Shown in pieces: positions 18,309 to 27,598 of a DNA stretch of 64,000 bases. Below the pieces are notes generated by a model. The model ran no database searches. It saw only the letters and a program-made list of their open reading frames with translations, and was not told the DNA's origin. Each line of letters begins with the position of its first letter. Position 1 is the stretch's first letter. The position numbers and the translations under genes were made by a program. The DNA is from Streptomyces changanensis (GTDB lineage: Bacteria > Actinomycetota > Actinomycetes > Streptomycetales > Streptomycetaceae): positions 4,526,001 through 4,590,000 of the forward strand of contig NZ_CP102332.1 of assembly GCF_024600715.1 (NCBI RefSeq). Reading direction: 5' to 3'.

Positions 18309-19534
18309 CGACCCGCTCGACCGCAGAGCGGATCCTCGTGGCCGCCGCCGTGGCCGAGCTCCTCACGGTCGCCGACGCCTTCAGCGCCGTCCCCCTCGCC
18401 GTCTGCGCGGTCGCGCTGCTCGCCCTGCCGCTGCGCCGGCGGCTGCCGATGACGACGCTCTGCGCGACCCTCCCGTCGATCCTCACCGGGCACCTGTGGC
18501 TGCCCCCGATGATCGCGATGTTCACCGTCGCCTGCGACCGGTCGCGCCGCCGCACCGCCGTCGGCTGCGCTCTGCTCTTCGCCGCGGCGGCCTGCCCCTG
18601 GCCGCTGCGGGAACTCGCCGCGATGACCCGCCAGGAGGTCCTCACCTCGATCGAGGCGGCCGCGCTGCTGAGCGTGGGGCCGACCGCACTGGGGCTGCTG
18701 GCCGCCACCCGGGCCGAGCTGCGGGCCCGCCTGGCCGACCTCACGGCCACGCAGCGGCGCGAGCGGGAGCTGGAGTCGGAGCGGGCCGTCGTGCGCGAAC
18801 GCGCCCGCCTCGCCCGCGAGATGCACGACACCGTCGCCCACCACGTCGGCATCATCGCCGTCCAGTCGGGCGCCCTGCGGGCCGCCGAGGGCGCGGCGGG
18901 CGGGGACGCCTGGAAGCGCGACACCGCCGAGAGCATCCGCCGCCACAGCGTCCGGGCGCTGGAGGAGCTGCGCGACATGGTCGGCGTACTGCGCGCCTCC
19001 GACGCCGGCGCGGCCCTCGCCGTGGGCCGCACGGGCCTTGACACCCTGCGCGAACTGGCCGCCGACAGCCTCCTGGACGTGACCGCCGACGTGACCGCCC
19101 CCGAGGCGGCCCGGGTGCGGCCGGAGGTGGAGTGCGCGGCCTTCCGCATCGTGCAGGAGTCGCTCAACAACGTCCGCAAGCACGCCCCGGGCGCCCGCGT
19201 CACCGTCCGGGTGGCGCCCGCGCCGGACGGACGGTCCCTGACGGTGGAGGTACGCAACACCCCGCCGACCCCCGCCCCCGCCGCACCGGCGCGGTCTCCG
19301 GCACCGGGCGGGGCGCGGGAACCGCGGGCAGGCGGGGCGGAGGAAGGGGCGGCGGTACCGGGCGGGGCGCGGGAAGCGGTACCGGGCGGGTCGGCGGAGG
19401 CCGGTGCGGAGCTGCCGGGTGGCGGGTACGGCCTGGCCGGGCTGCGGGAGCGGGCCGAGCTGCTGGGGGGCTGCCTGTCGGCCCACCCCTGCCCGGAGGG
19501 CGGCTTCACGGTCCGCGCCGTCCTGCCCCTCTGA
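18305..19534 (+). CDS. DesK/NarX-type (HisKA_3) sensor histidine kinase
   Basis: A 409-residue membrane kinase partnering the preceding regulator. The N-terminal 140 residues form about four hydrophobic segments with short loops, so the input is probably membrane-linked. A coiled coil leads to the dimerization domain with the H-box LAREMHDTVAHHVG (phospho-acceptor H174). The ATPase has FRIVQESLNNVRKHAPGA (N-box) and GGGYGLAGLRERAEL (G-box). A Gly/Ala/Pro-rich insertion of about 60 residues interrupts the ATPase domain between the beta strand ending VEVRNTPP and the G-box, and may be a disordered loop. The GTG start is coupled to the regulator's stop. Confidence 0.92.
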   Translation: MTTRSTAERILVAAAVAELLTVADAFSAVPLAVCAVALLALPLRRRLPMTTLCATLPSILTGHLWLPPMIAMFTVACDRSRRRTAVGCALLFAAAACPWPLRELAAMTRQEVLTSIEAAALLSVGPTALGLLAATRAELRARLADLTATQRRERELESERAVVRERARLAREMHDTVAHHVGIIAVQSGALRAAEGAAGGDAWKRDTAESIRRHSVRALEELRDMVGVLRASDAGAALAVGRTGLDTLRELAADSLLDVTADVTAPEAARVRPEVECAAFRIVQESLNNVRKHAPGARVTVRVAPAPDGRSLTVEVRNTPPTPAPAAPARSPAPGGAREPRAGGAEEGAAVPGGAREAVPGGSAEAGAELPGGGYGLAGLRERAELLGGCLSAHPCPEGGFTVRAVLPL

Positions 19535-20286
19535 GGCGCCCGGGCGGAACTCCGGGCCGCGCCGGTACGCGGCCACCTCTACCGGGCCGGCCCCGCCGGT
19601 ACGCCGTCCGCGGCCGGTCGGAGGGGGCCGACCGGAGGTTACGCGTCCGCTGGGCCGCCGGGCAGGATGGGTCGACCGGGCTCCGGCGGGGACGACCACC
19701 CCGGCGGACTCGAGGGGGAGCTTCCGCGGCCGTACGTCCGTGGAACGGCACCGGTCGGTGGGGTTCCGGCGCGACGTGGCACCGGGGCAGCGGTGCTTCG
19801 ACGCGCCGGAACCGCTCCGCCGCAACCGGCCCCACCCCTTCGCCGCTCGCCCTCCACCCCGCCCGGGACGCCCGGGGCCGCCGGTGACGCTCCCGGGCGC
19901 CACCTTCCGCCGAGCCCGCCCCCGGCCCACCCCGGGCCACACCGCCGCGCGCCCCACCGTCCGCGGTTCCCGCCGCCGGGCCCCGCAGTCCGCCGCCGTC
20001 CGCGCGGCAGCCGTCGCCGTCCCCGCGCGGCCCGCGCCGTCCGCCGCCCCCGCCCGGGCCCCGGCAGCGCCGCGCGCCTCACCGTCCGCGGTCACCGCCA
20101 GCCCGGGCCCCGCAGCGTGCCGCCGTCCCCGCGGCCCCGGCCCGCTCCGCGGCCGCCCCCCGCCCCGCCCCCCGTCGCCGCGCCGACCTGCGCCGACGGG
20201 TCGGCCGCTGCGAAATACTGGCCGTCCGCGGGCACCGAACCCGCGCACGGCACGGCACGGCACGACAGCGCGCGAGGGATGCGGAC
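19535..20286. other. Long intergenic region without a convincing gene
   Basis: About 750 bases of very GC-rich DNA. Open frames exist on both strands but translate to Pro/Arg/Gly low-complexity sequence with no start-site context and no recognisable domain. The only less GC-rich spot, near 20,210 (CTGCGAAATACTGG), could belong to the promoter of the MarR gene at 20287. Confidence 0.5.
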
Positions 20287-20808
20287 ATGCACACAGGCCC
20301 GACGGGGAACGGACCGGAACGCACCGGGGACGACGCCGCCGACCCGGAGTTCCTCGCCCTCGAACGCGAACTGGCGGTCTTCCTGCGCCGCGCCCGCGCC
20401 TCCTCCGGTGAGATGGCCCGCGAGGTCCACCCCGAGCTGGAGCCGGCCGCGTACGGACTGCTCGCCCGGCTCGATGACGCGGGCGGCCGGCGCGCGACCG
20501 AGCTGGCCGCGTACTTCGGCGTCGGCAAGGCCACGATGAGCCGCCAGCTGCGCGCGCTGGAGGAGCTGGGGCTCGTCGCCCGGGAGCCCGACCCGGCCGA
20601 CGGCCGCGCCTGGCTCGTCCACCTCACCGACGAGGGACGGGACCGCTTCCGCCGGGTCCGCGACGCCCGCAGGGCCCGGTACGTGCGCAAGCTCGCCGAC
20701 TGGGACCGTGCCGAGGTCGCCGAGCTCGCTCGCCTCCTCCACCAGCTCAACACCCGGGCCGAGGGCGGTGAGCCGGGAGCCCGGCGCGGCCCTCAGAGCT
20801 CCGCGTAG
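20287..20808 (+). CDS. MarR-family transcriptional regulator
   Basis: A 173-residue winged-helix regulator. The DNA-binding domain is clear in RRATELAAYFGVGKATMSRQ followed by LRALEELGLVAREPDPADGR and LVHLTDEGRDRFRRV, the classic MarR recognition helix and wing. Helical dimerization regions flank it. The ATG at 20287 has GAGGGA 9 bases upstream. The target is not apparent from the neighbours. Its 3' end overlaps the convergent PP2C-like gene by 16 bases. Confidence 0.92.
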   Translation: MHTGPTGNGPERTGDDAADPEFLALERELAVFLRRARASSGEMAREVHPELEPAAYGLLARLDDAGGRRATELAAYFGVGKATMSRQLRALEELGLVAREPDPADGRAWLVHLTDEGRDRFRRVRDARRARYVRKLADWDRAEVAELARLLHQLNTRAEGGEPGARRGPQSSA

Positions 20809-21575
20809 ACCGCCGTCGCGTCGTCGTGGAGCTTCCAGCGCCGCACCCCGCCCGCCTCCGCGTCCCGCGCCTCCAGCGCCCGCACCCGGTCGAGCAGGCC
20901 CCGCGCGCCCTCCTTGCGGAGCACGCCGAGGCACTGCGTCCAGTCGCCCTCCCGGAACAGCTCCACCCACCGCGCCGCTCCGTCGGTCAGCGCCGCCAGC
21001 GCGCGCACCTCGGACCGCGGCGTCACGCCCGTCACCGCCCGCGCGGCCACCGCCGGGTCGGCGGCGGCCGTGAAGAAGCCGCCGTCGGCGTTGCGCAGCA
21101 GGTCCGTGGCCGCGTGGGAGCGCAGCACCTCCGGCGGGACCGCGTCCAGCCGGTCGTCCAGGACGGCCCGGACCCCGCCCTCCGGCGACTCCAGCAGCAG
21201 GACCGAGTCGGAGAGGACGAGGTGCTCCACCGTCCGGTCGTCCCAGCGCGCCAGGACCACCGTCGCCTGGGGCGTACGGACGTGAGAAAGGTCACACTCA
21301 CCTTCGTGGGCGTCCGCGGTGCGCCGGATTGCCTCCGCGAGGACCTCCGTCAGCGTCAGGTCGGTCCGCGAAGCGGACAGTTCGGTCAGCGCGCCACCCA
21401 GGCGCGCGGTGAACCAGTGCACCGAGTGCACACAACCGTCGTCCCCGGAGGGCGGGGTCACCCCGTCCAGGAGCACCACCGCACCGCCCCGGCCGGACGC
21501 CGGGACCGCCGTGGCCGCCCAGTCCTCGTTGGGGCGTTCGGGCCGGCCGGGCAGCGAAGCGGTCTCACTGTGCAT
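20793..21575 (-). CDS. PP2C-domain protein phosphatase-like protein
   Basis: A 260-residue cytoplasmic protein with the PP2C layout. It has N-terminal PNEDWAA (the metal-binding Asp of the first motif), VVLLDGVTPP (the DG motif), central strands, ALAALTDGAARWV (the third metal-binding DG motif) and a C-terminal HDDATAVYAEL (the DD motif). These four acidic positions are intact, so Ser/Thr phosphatase activity is plausible, though the family includes divergent members. The start is set at ATG 21575; an upstream in-frame GTG at 21611 is possible. It is tail-to-tail with the MarR gene and head-to-head with the conservon. Confidence 0.8.
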   Translation of the reverse strand: MHSETASLPGRPERPNEDWAATAVPASGRGGAVVLLDGVTPPSGDDGCVHSVHWFTARLGGALTELSASRTDLTLTEVLAEAIRRTADAHEGECDLSHVRTPQATVVLARWDDRTVEHLVLSDSVLLLESPEGGVRAVLDDRLDAVPPEVLRSHAATDLLRNADGGFFTAAADPAVAARAVTGVTPRSEVRALAALTDGAARWVELFREGDWTQCLGVLRKEGARGLLDRVRALEARDAEAGGVRRWKLHDDATAVYAEL

Positions 21576-21955
21576 GCGCCTCAGTCTGCATGACTCCTCC
21601 ACACCGCGCACAAGGCCCGGTGGGGGAGCGGTACCAGCAGGTCAGGGCGGCGCCGACCGCCCCGGTGCGGGCCGGGCGCGGCCCGTCGGCCGAGGTGCGG
21701 GCGCGCATACTGCCAAAGCCCGCGCGGAAGGTCCAACCCGGCCCCCGCCCCCGACCCGCCGGTCGCCGGTGCGCGAGTTGTTCGCCAACTCCGGAGTGTT
21801 GTTCACTCGTTCGGGTGGCGGAGCGGCCGAGGGGTGCTCGCTGCCCAAAAGGGCTGGAATGGTCGGAAGCCGTACCAGGGGTGGGAGCGCTCTCCATGTG
21901 TGACCGGCCGTCACCTCTGCTTCAAGGGCGAACGAGTTCAAGAATGTGAGCACCG
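21576..21955. other. Divergent regulatory region between PP2C-like gene and conservon
   Basis: About 380 bases without a gene. The right half (about 21,775-21,955) is less GC-rich than its surroundings and contains two adjacent inverted repeats (listed separately). It should hold the promoters of both the PP2C-like gene and the conservon. Confidence 0.5.
21775..21808. promoter_or_regulatory. Paired inverted repeats, possible operator
   Basis: GAGTTG-N5-CAACTC (21775-21791) is followed after two bases by GAGTG-N5-CACTC (21794-21808). The centres are 18 bp apart and both share TTGTTC in or beside the spacer. This spacing suggests cooperative binding of a dimeric regulator upstream of the conservon. 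No known consensus was recognised. Confidence 0.45.
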
Positions 21956-24754
21956 GTGCAGAAGCGCAGTGACACTCCCGGCGATCCCCACGTTCCGGGC
22001 GGCCGCCGCGTACGGGTCCGCAGCCGGCTCGTGGCCGGTGTCGCCCTCGTCGGCGTCACCGTCATCGGCGCCGGGACCCCGGGCCTGCTCACCACCTCCG
22101 CCGACCTGACGGAATCCCAGGGCCTGGTCACCCTCGCCGAGCTGAACCGCCAGGCGGTCACCCTCGCGCACTCCCTCGCCGACGAGCGCGACGAGGTCAC
22201 GGCGTACGTCGCCGCGGGCCGCGCCGCCGGCACGGACGACGGCGGTGACGGCGAGGCCGGCGGTACGGGCGCCGGCGGGCCGCGCGAGGGCGCGGGCCGC
22301 GCGAAGCCGGCCCTGTCCAACACGTCCACCGCGCGCGTGGACCGCCAGATCGAGGAGATCCGCGCCGCCGCCCCCGAGGACCTGCGCCGCGCCCTCGCCG
22401 AGGTGCCGTCCCTGCGCCGCACGGCCGTCACCGGCGACGGCACCGCGCTCGCCGCCCACCGCGCGTACACCGAGGTGATCGACCGGCTGCGGGCCCTCGC
22501 CGGTCAGGTCGCCGACCGCACCCCCGCCCGCGCCACCGACGGCCCCGGCCGCGCCCCCGCCGAACTGGGCCGCGCCGTCGAGCAGGCGTCCGCCACCCGC
22601 GGCCTCCTCCTCGCCGCGCTCGCCCTGCCCGACGCGGCCGGCGGCGACCGCACCGTCTTCGACCCGGTCAGCGGCCGGTACGTCACCGAGGAGGACCCCG
22701 AGGCCGCGGCCGCCGCCCGCGCCCGGGACGAACTGGCCTCCGCCGCCCACCGCGCCCGCGTCCGCGAGCAGGTCGCCCTCGCCGACTTCGACGCCGACGC
22801 CGACGCGCCCGCCCGCCGGTCGCTCGCAGCGACCGTCACCGGCCCGGAGGTCAAGGCGGCCGAGGAGTACCTCGCGAAGCTCGCCGACGGCCGCGAGCTG
22901 ACCCGCGGCGAGCGCAGGACCGACCCCGAGCAGCTGTCCGCCGCGCTCACCGCCCGCATCGAGCAGATGCGCGGCGTCGAGTCGGCGCTCGCCACCCGCC
23001 AGATCGAGCGCATGGAGGGGCTGCGGGACGCCGACGTCACCGCCCTGGAGCTGCGCGTCGCCGTGCTCGGCGGCTGTCTGCTCGTCGCGATCGGCGTCTC
23101 GACGGCCGTCGCCCGTACGCTCACCCGGCCGCTCGCCGTGCTGCGCATCGGGGCCGCCCGGGTCGCCGCCGCGCCGGAGGCGGAGGAGCCGATCCGCTTC
23201 ACCGGACGCAACGACGAGTTCGCCCAGGTCGTCCGCTCCCTCAACACCCTGCACGGTCACCTCCTCGACCTCGCGGCCCGCGCCGGACGCGACGGCGGGC
23301 GGGAGGCGGCGGCCGCCGAGCTGTCCGCCCGCCACGCCGAGCTGCGCGTGGAGACCGACCGGCTCACGGCCGAGCTGCGGACGCTGCGGCACACCGTCCA
23401 CCACACGTTCGTCAACCTGTCCCTGCGCACCCTCGGCCTGGTCGAGCGTCAGCTCACCGTCATCGAGAAGCTGGAGGAGCGCGAGCAGGAGCCGGAGCGG
23501 CTCGCCACCCTCTTCAAGCTCGACCACATGGCCACGGTCATGCGCCGGCACAGCGAGAACCTGCTGATCCTCGCCGGACACGAGCACAGCCACGCCCACC
23601 AGGGGCCGGTCCCGCTGGTGGACGTGCTGCGGGCGGCCGTCAGCGAGATCGAGCGGTACGAGCGGGTCGCCATCCAGTCCCTGCCCCCGCGCGCGTACGT
23701 CGCCGGGTTCGCCGCCGACGACGTGAGCCACCTCCTGGCGGAACTGCTGGAGAACGCCACGTCGTTCTCGCCGCCGGAGGCCCGGGTGCAGCTCTCCGGC
23801 TGGCTGCTGGAGAGCGGCGACGTGATGCTGTCCGTACGCGACAAGGGCATCGGGATCACCCCGGCGCGGCTCGCCGAGCTCAACGCACGGCTCGCCGACC
23901 CCGCCCTGGCGCAGGCCGCGGCGGACGCGTCCGCCGCGGCCGCCGGCGGGGCGCGGGCCGGGGGCGAGCCCGAGGGGGAGGGGCTCGGCCTGCGGGTCGC
24001 CTCGCTGCTGGCGGCGCGGCACGGGGCCCGCGTCGAGCTGCGGACCGAGGAGGACGGCGGCGTGACGGCCCTGGTCGTGCTGCCGCAGGCCCTCCTGCCG
24101 GACGCCCCCGCCACGGCGGTGCCGCCGGCGGTGGCGCTCGCCGAGGGCCTGCCGACCGTGAGCCTGCCCGGCCCGGTGGCGGAGGCCGGCTCCCCGGGGC
24201 CCCAGCACCGCAGGACCCCCGACGACGCCCCGGTGGCGCAGGACGCGCCGCAGGCGCGGACCGGTCACGAGACCGCGGACACCGACGAGGACGTACCGGC
24301 CGAGGCCACCGCGGAGGCGGCCGACGAACCCACCGACGCCACGGGGCCCGCCCCGACCGCCGAGACCCCCGCGGAGGCGGCCGGCGAACCCACCGACGAC
24401 GCGGAGGCCACCGACGCCACCGGGTCCGCCCCGACCGCCGAGACCACCCTCCAGGTGCGGCTGCCGGAGCCCGGCGGGGACGGCCACGAGCGCGGCGAGG
24501 ACGCCGCGCCCAAGTGGGAGCGGGTCGGGCGGGTCACCGACAAGGGCCTGCCGAAGCGGACGCCGCGGATCGTCGAGACGACGGCGCCACCGGTGGAGCG
24601 CACCGGCGGGGTGAACGCCGAGGAACTGCGCCGCAGGCTCGGCGGGTTCCAGCAGGGCGCCCGCGACGGCCGGCGTGACGTGGAGGCCGAGATCGCGGGT
24701 ACGGAAGAAGCGGGATCAGGAACGGGGGACACAGTCGAGGAGGCACACAAGTGA
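21956..24754 (+). CDS. cvnA: Conservon sensor histidine kinase CvnA (nitrate/nitrite-sensing type)
   Basis: A 932-residue membrane sensor, first gene of a conservon. TM1 lies near residues 24-43. A large extracytoplasmic helical region of the NIT type follows, then TM2 near 363-383 (VAVLGGCLLVAIGVSTAVA) and HAMP. A helical domain with LRHTVHHTFVNLSLRTLGL takes the place of a standard H-box. The HATPase has LLAELLENATSFSPPEA, VRDKGIGITP and GEGLGLRVASLLAARHG. The last about 215 residues are an acidic, Ala/Pro/Thr-rich tail with repeated AEAADEPTDATG-like units. In conservons CvnA works with CvnB-D as a membrane GPCR-like complex. The GTG start lacks a strong ribosome-binding site. The stop overlaps cvnB by 4 bases. 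Confidence 0.9.
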   Translation: MQKRSDTPGDPHVPGGRRVRVRSRLVAGVALVGVTVIGAGTPGLLTTSADLTESQGLVTLAELNRQAVTLAHSLADERDEVTAYVAAGRAAGTDDGGDGEAGGTGAGGPREGAGRAKPALSNTSTARVDRQIEEIRAAAPEDLRRALAEVPSLRRTAVTGDGTALAAHRAYTEVIDRLRALAGQVADRTPARATDGPGRAPAELGRAVEQASATRGLLLAALALPDAAGGDRTVFDPVSGRYVTEEDPEAAAAARARDELASAAHRARVREQVALADFDADADAPARRSLAATVTGPEVKAAEEYLAKLADGRELTRGERRTDPEQLSAALTARIEQMRGVESALATRQIERMEGLRDADVTALELRVAVLGGCLLVAIGVSTAVARTLTRPLAVLRIGAARVAAAPEAEEPIRFTGRNDEFAQVVRSLNTLHGHLLDLAARAGRDGGREAAAAELSARHAELRVETDRLTAELRTLRHTVHHTFVNLSLRTLGLVERQLTVIEKLEEREQEPERLATLFKLDHMATVMRRHSENLLILAGHEHSHAHQGPVPLVDVLRAAVSEIERYERVAIQSLPPRAYVAGFAADDVSHLLAELLENATSFSPPEARVQLSGWLLESGDVMLSVRDKGIGITPARLAELNARLADPALAQAAADASAAAAGGARAGGEPEGEGLGLRVASLLAARHGARVELRTEEDGGVTALVVLPQALLPDAPATAVPPAVALAEGLPTVSLPGPVAEAGSPGPQHRRTPDDAPVAQDAPQARTGHETADTDEDVPAEATAEAADEPTDATGPAPTAETPAEAAGEPTDDAEATDATGSAPTAETTLQVRLPEPGGDGHERGEDAAPKWERVGRVTDKGLPKRTPRIVETTAPPVERTGGVNAEELRRRLGGFQQGARDGRRDVEAEIAGTEEAGSGTGDTVEEAHK

Positions 24755-25251
24755 GTGCGACGACCGGCTCCGGCACCGGCACCGGGACCCGAGGACCGAG
24801 CAGCGGGGCGCAGAACCTGCACTGGCTCCTGGGCAACCTCGTGGAGGAGGTACCCGGCGTGCGGTCCGTCGCCGTCGTCTCGTCGGACGGGCTGCTGCTG
24901 CTGTCGTCCGACCCCGAGGCGGCACGCGGGGACGGCGGTGAGCGGCCGCGCGGCCCGCGCGGGTCCAGCGCCGACCTCGCGACGATCGTCTCCGGCATCG
25001 GCAGCCTCACCGCCGGGGCGGCCGGCCTCATGGACGGCGGCGGCGTCAAGCAGACGATGGTCGCCATGGAGCAGGGCAGCGTCTTCGTCATGGCGATCAG
25101 CGACGGCTCCCTCCTCGGCGTGCACGCCGCGCCCGACTGCGACATGAGCGTCGTCGCGTACCACATGGCACTCTTCGTGGGCCGGGCCGGACACGTGCTC
25201 ACGCCCGAACTCCGCAGCGAGCTGCGCCGGTCGCTGGAGGGCGACCGGTGA
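24751..25251 (+). CDS. cvnB: Conservon roadblock/LC7 protein CvnB
   Basis: A 166-residue roadblock/LC7-fold protein, expected to act as a GTPase-activating or regulatory partner of CvnD. Features are LHWLLGNLVEEVPGV at the start of the fold, SVAVVSSDGLLLLSSD, a central helix MVAMEQGSVFVMAISDGSLL, and MALFVGRAGHVLTPELR at the end. A Gly/Thr-rich N-terminus (TGSGTGTGTRGPSSG) precedes it. The GTG start overlaps the cvnA stop (GTGA) with GAGGAGG upstream. Its own stop overlaps cvnC the same way. Confidence 0.93.
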   Translation: MSATTGSGTGTGTRGPSSGAQNLHWLLGNLVEEVPGVRSVAVVSSDGLLLLSSDPEAARGDGGERPRGPRGSSADLATIVSGIGSLTAGAAGLMDGGGVKQTMVAMEQGSVFVMAISDGSLLGVHAAPDCDMSVVAYHMALFVGRAGHVLTPELRSELRRSLEGDR

Positions 25252-25667
25252 CCGCCCTGTCGGCGGGGCTGCCGATGCGCGGCGAGGGGCGCAGGCCCGC
25301 CCGCGTACGCCCCTACTCGCTCACGGGCGGCCGCACCCGTTTCGGGCACGTCCTGCTCGTCGAGACGTTCGTCGCCGCCCTGGAGGCCCCCGACGCGGAC
25401 GGCGCGGCCCCCGCCAGGGAGGCCCGGCAGGCCAGGCCCGGCGGGCGGCTCATGCCCGAGATGCGGGCCATCGTGCAGGTGTGCCGCCGGATGCGGACGG
25501 TCGCCGAGATATCCGCGCTGCTGCGCATACCGCTCGGCGTGGTCCGGGTGCTGGTCAGCGACCTCGCCGACCAGGGACGGCTGCGCGTGTACGGAACCGG
25601 GCACGGCACGGGGCAGCCCGACCGCGCGCTGCTGGAAAGGGTGCTCAATGGACTCCGCCGTCTGTGA
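25248..25667 (+). CDS. cvnC: Conservon DUF742 protein CvnC
   Basis: A 139-residue DUF742 protein, third member of the conservon. It shows RPYSLTGGRTR near the N-terminus and the C-terminal winged-helix-like stretch CRRMRTVAEISALLRIPLG, VVRVLVSDLADQGRL. DUF742 proteins bind their partner GTPase and kinase in characterised conservons. It overlaps cvnB by 4 bases and cvnD by 20 bases, so all four are translationally linked. Confidence 0.93.
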   Translation: MTALSAGLPMRGEGRRPARVRPYSLTGGRTRFGHVLLVETFVAALEAPDADGAAPAREARQARPGGRLMPEMRAIVQVCRRMRTVAEISALLRIPLGVVRVLVSDLADQGRLRVYGTGHGTGQPDRALLERVLNGLRRL

Positions 25668-26262
25668 CCTGCCGGAGGAGGAGGCGCCGGCGCCCTGGCA
25701 GCTCGACCACGACCGCGCCCCCATCGCGACGAAGGTCGTCGTCGCGGGCGGCTTCGGGGTCGGCAAGACCACCTTCGTCGGCTCCGTCTCCGAGATCACC
25801 CCGCTGCGCACCGAGGCCCTGATGACCCAGGCCGCCGCGGACACCGACGACCTGTCGGCCACGCCCGACAAGGCCACCACCACCGTCGCGATGGACTTCG
25901 GCCGCGTCACGCTCGACGAGGACCTGGTCCTCTACGTCTTCGGCACGCCCGGCCAGCAGCGCTTCTGGTTCATGTGGGACGACCTGGTGCGCGGCGCGAT
26001 CGGCGCCGTCGTCATGGCCGACACCCGGCGCCTCACCGACTGCTTCGCCGCGCTCGACTACTTCGAGAGCTGCCGCCTGCCGTACGTGGTCGCCGTCAAC
26101 CACTTCGAGGGCACCCGGCGGTTCGAGGTGGAGGACGTGCGCGACGCGCTCACCGTCCCGCCCGACGTACCCATCGTGATCATGGACGCGCGGGAACGGT
26201 CCACCGTCGTCGAGTCGCTGCTCGCGCTCGTCGCCCGCGCCCTGGAGACGACCCCCGCCTAG
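25648..26262 (+). CDS. cvnD: Conservon small GTPase CvnD
   Basis: A 204-residue Ras-like GTP-binding protein. Walker A is GGFGVGKTTFVG (K near residue 40), the switch II region is VFGTPGQQRFWFMWDDL, and the base-recognition region is near VVAVNHFEG (N-x-F in place of NKxD, usual for this family). It probably cycles on the inner face of the membrane with CvnA-C. Conservons are often followed by an oxidoreductase; here the next gene, 62 bases on, is a flavin monooxygenase. Confidence 0.94.
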   Translation: MDSAVCDLPEEEAPAPWQLDHDRAPIATKVVVAGGFGVGKTTFVGSVSEITPLRTEALMTQAAADTDDLSATPDKATTTVAMDFGRVTLDEDLVLYVFGTPGQQRFWFMWDDLVRGAIGAVVMADTRRLTDCFAALDYFESCRLPYVVAVNHFEGTRRFEVEDVRDALTVPPDVPIVIMDARERSTVVESLLALVARALETTPA

Positions 26263-26324
26263 GGGTGTCCCGCGGCGCGCCCTCGGCACCACGGCTACAC
26301 AAGGAAAGAAGAGGCCCCCTCTCG

Positions 26325-27560
26325 ATGCGCCAGATACTCATCGTCGGAGCCGGCCAGTCCGGGCTCCAGCTCGCCCTCGGACTGCAGGCCCAGGGGTACG
26401 ACGTCACCCTGATGTCCAACCGCACGGCCGACGAGATCCGCCACGGGCGCGTCATGTCGACGCAGGTCATGTTCGCCACGGCGCTCCAGCACGAACGGGA
26501 CCTCGACCTGGCCTTCTGGGAGCCGCAGGCGCCCCGCATCGAGGGCCTCGGCGTCTCGGTCGCCGGCCCGGACGGGTCCCGCGCCGTCGACTGGGTCGGC
26601 CGGCTCGACGGCTTCGCCCAGTCCGTGGACCAGCGCGTGAAGATGGCGGGCTGGATGGAGGCCTTCGCCGAGCGCGGCGGCCGGCTCGTCATCCACGGCG
26701 CGGCCGTCTCCGACCTGGACTACTTCTCCCGCACCTACGACCTCGTCCTCGTCGCCGCGGGCAAGGGCGAGCTGGTGTCGATGTTCGAGCGCGACGCCGC
26801 CCGCTCCGCCTTCGCCGAGCCGCAGCGCGCGCTGGCCGTGTCGTACGTCCACGGCCTCGGCCCCCGCCCCGAGCACCCGGAGCTCGACGCGGTCCGCTGC
26901 AACCTGGTGCCCGGTGTCGGCGAGCTGTTCGTGATGCCGACCCTCACCACCGGCGGCCGCGCGGACATCCTGTTCTGGGAGGGGATCCCGGGCGGGCCGC
27001 TCGACGTCTTCCAGGGGGTCAAGGACCCGGGCGAGCACCTGGCGCTCACGCTGGAGCTGATGGAGCGGTACACGCCCTGGGAGTACGCCCGCGCCACCCG
27101 GGTGGAGCTGACCGACGCCGGCGGCACCCTCGCCGGCCGTTACGCGCCGACCGTCCGCAAGCCCGTCGGGCGCCTCCCCGGCGGCGGCCTCGTCCTCGGC
27201 GTCGCGGACGTCGTCGTCGCGAACGACCCCATCACCGGCCAGGGCGCGAACTCGGCGGCGAAGTGCGCCGCGAGCTACCTGGCGTCCATCGTGGAGCACG
27301 GTGACCGCCCGTTCGACGAAGCGTGGATGCAGGGCGCGTTCGACCGTTACTGGGAGACCGCCCAGCACGTCACGAAGTGGACGAACGCCATGCTCGGCGT
27401 CCCGCCGGAGCACGTGCTCGGCCTGATCGGCGCGGGCGAGCGGCACCAGGCCGTCGCCGACCGCTTCGCCAACGGCTTCGACGACCCGTCGGACTTCGAG
27501 GGGTACCTGTACGACCCGGCGGCGACCGCCGCCTACCTGGCGTCCGTCGGCGCGGCCTGA
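26325..27560 (+). CDS. StyA-type (styrene/indole) flavin monooxygenase
   Basis: A 411-residue FAD-dependent oxygenase of the styrene/indole monooxygenase family. The N-terminal dinucleotide-binding motif is ILIVGAGQSGLQLALGL. A second FAD contact is the GVADVVVANDPITGQGANSA region with the DP motif, and VLVAAGKGELVSMF is also typical. The family epoxidises aryl alkenes or indole and needs a separate flavin reductase, which is not visible nearby. The physiological substrate is unknown. The ATG at 26325 follows AAGAGG by about 10 bases. Its position after cvnD suggests it is the output gene or co-transcribed cargo of the conservon. Confidence 0.88.
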   Translation: MRQILIVGAGQSGLQLALGLQAQGYDVTLMSNRTADEIRHGRVMSTQVMFATALQHERDLDLAFWEPQAPRIEGLGVSVAGPDGSRAVDWVGRLDGFAQSVDQRVKMAGWMEAFAERGGRLVIHGAAVSDLDYFSRTYDLVLVAAGKGELVSMFERDAARSAFAEPQRALAVSYVHGLGPRPEHPELDAVRCNLVPGVGELFVMPTLTTGGRADILFWEGIPGGPLDVFQGVKDPGEHLALTLELMERYTPWEYARATRVELTDAGGTLAGRYAPTVRKPVGRLPGGGLVLGVADVVVANDPITGQGANSAAKCAASYLASIVEHGDRPFDEAWMQGAFDRYWETAQHVTKWTNAMLGVPPEHVLGLIGAGERHQAVADRFANGFDDPSDFEGYLYDPAATAAYLASVGAA

Positions 27561-27598
27561 CGCCACCCCGCACGCCACCACCGGCCGGGAGGGGGCGT

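Noticed and set aside
19667..20539. A 290-codon frame in the long intergenic region before the MarR gene
   Set aside because: Pro/Arg low-complexity translation, no ribosome-binding site, and it overlaps the MarR gene in another frame.
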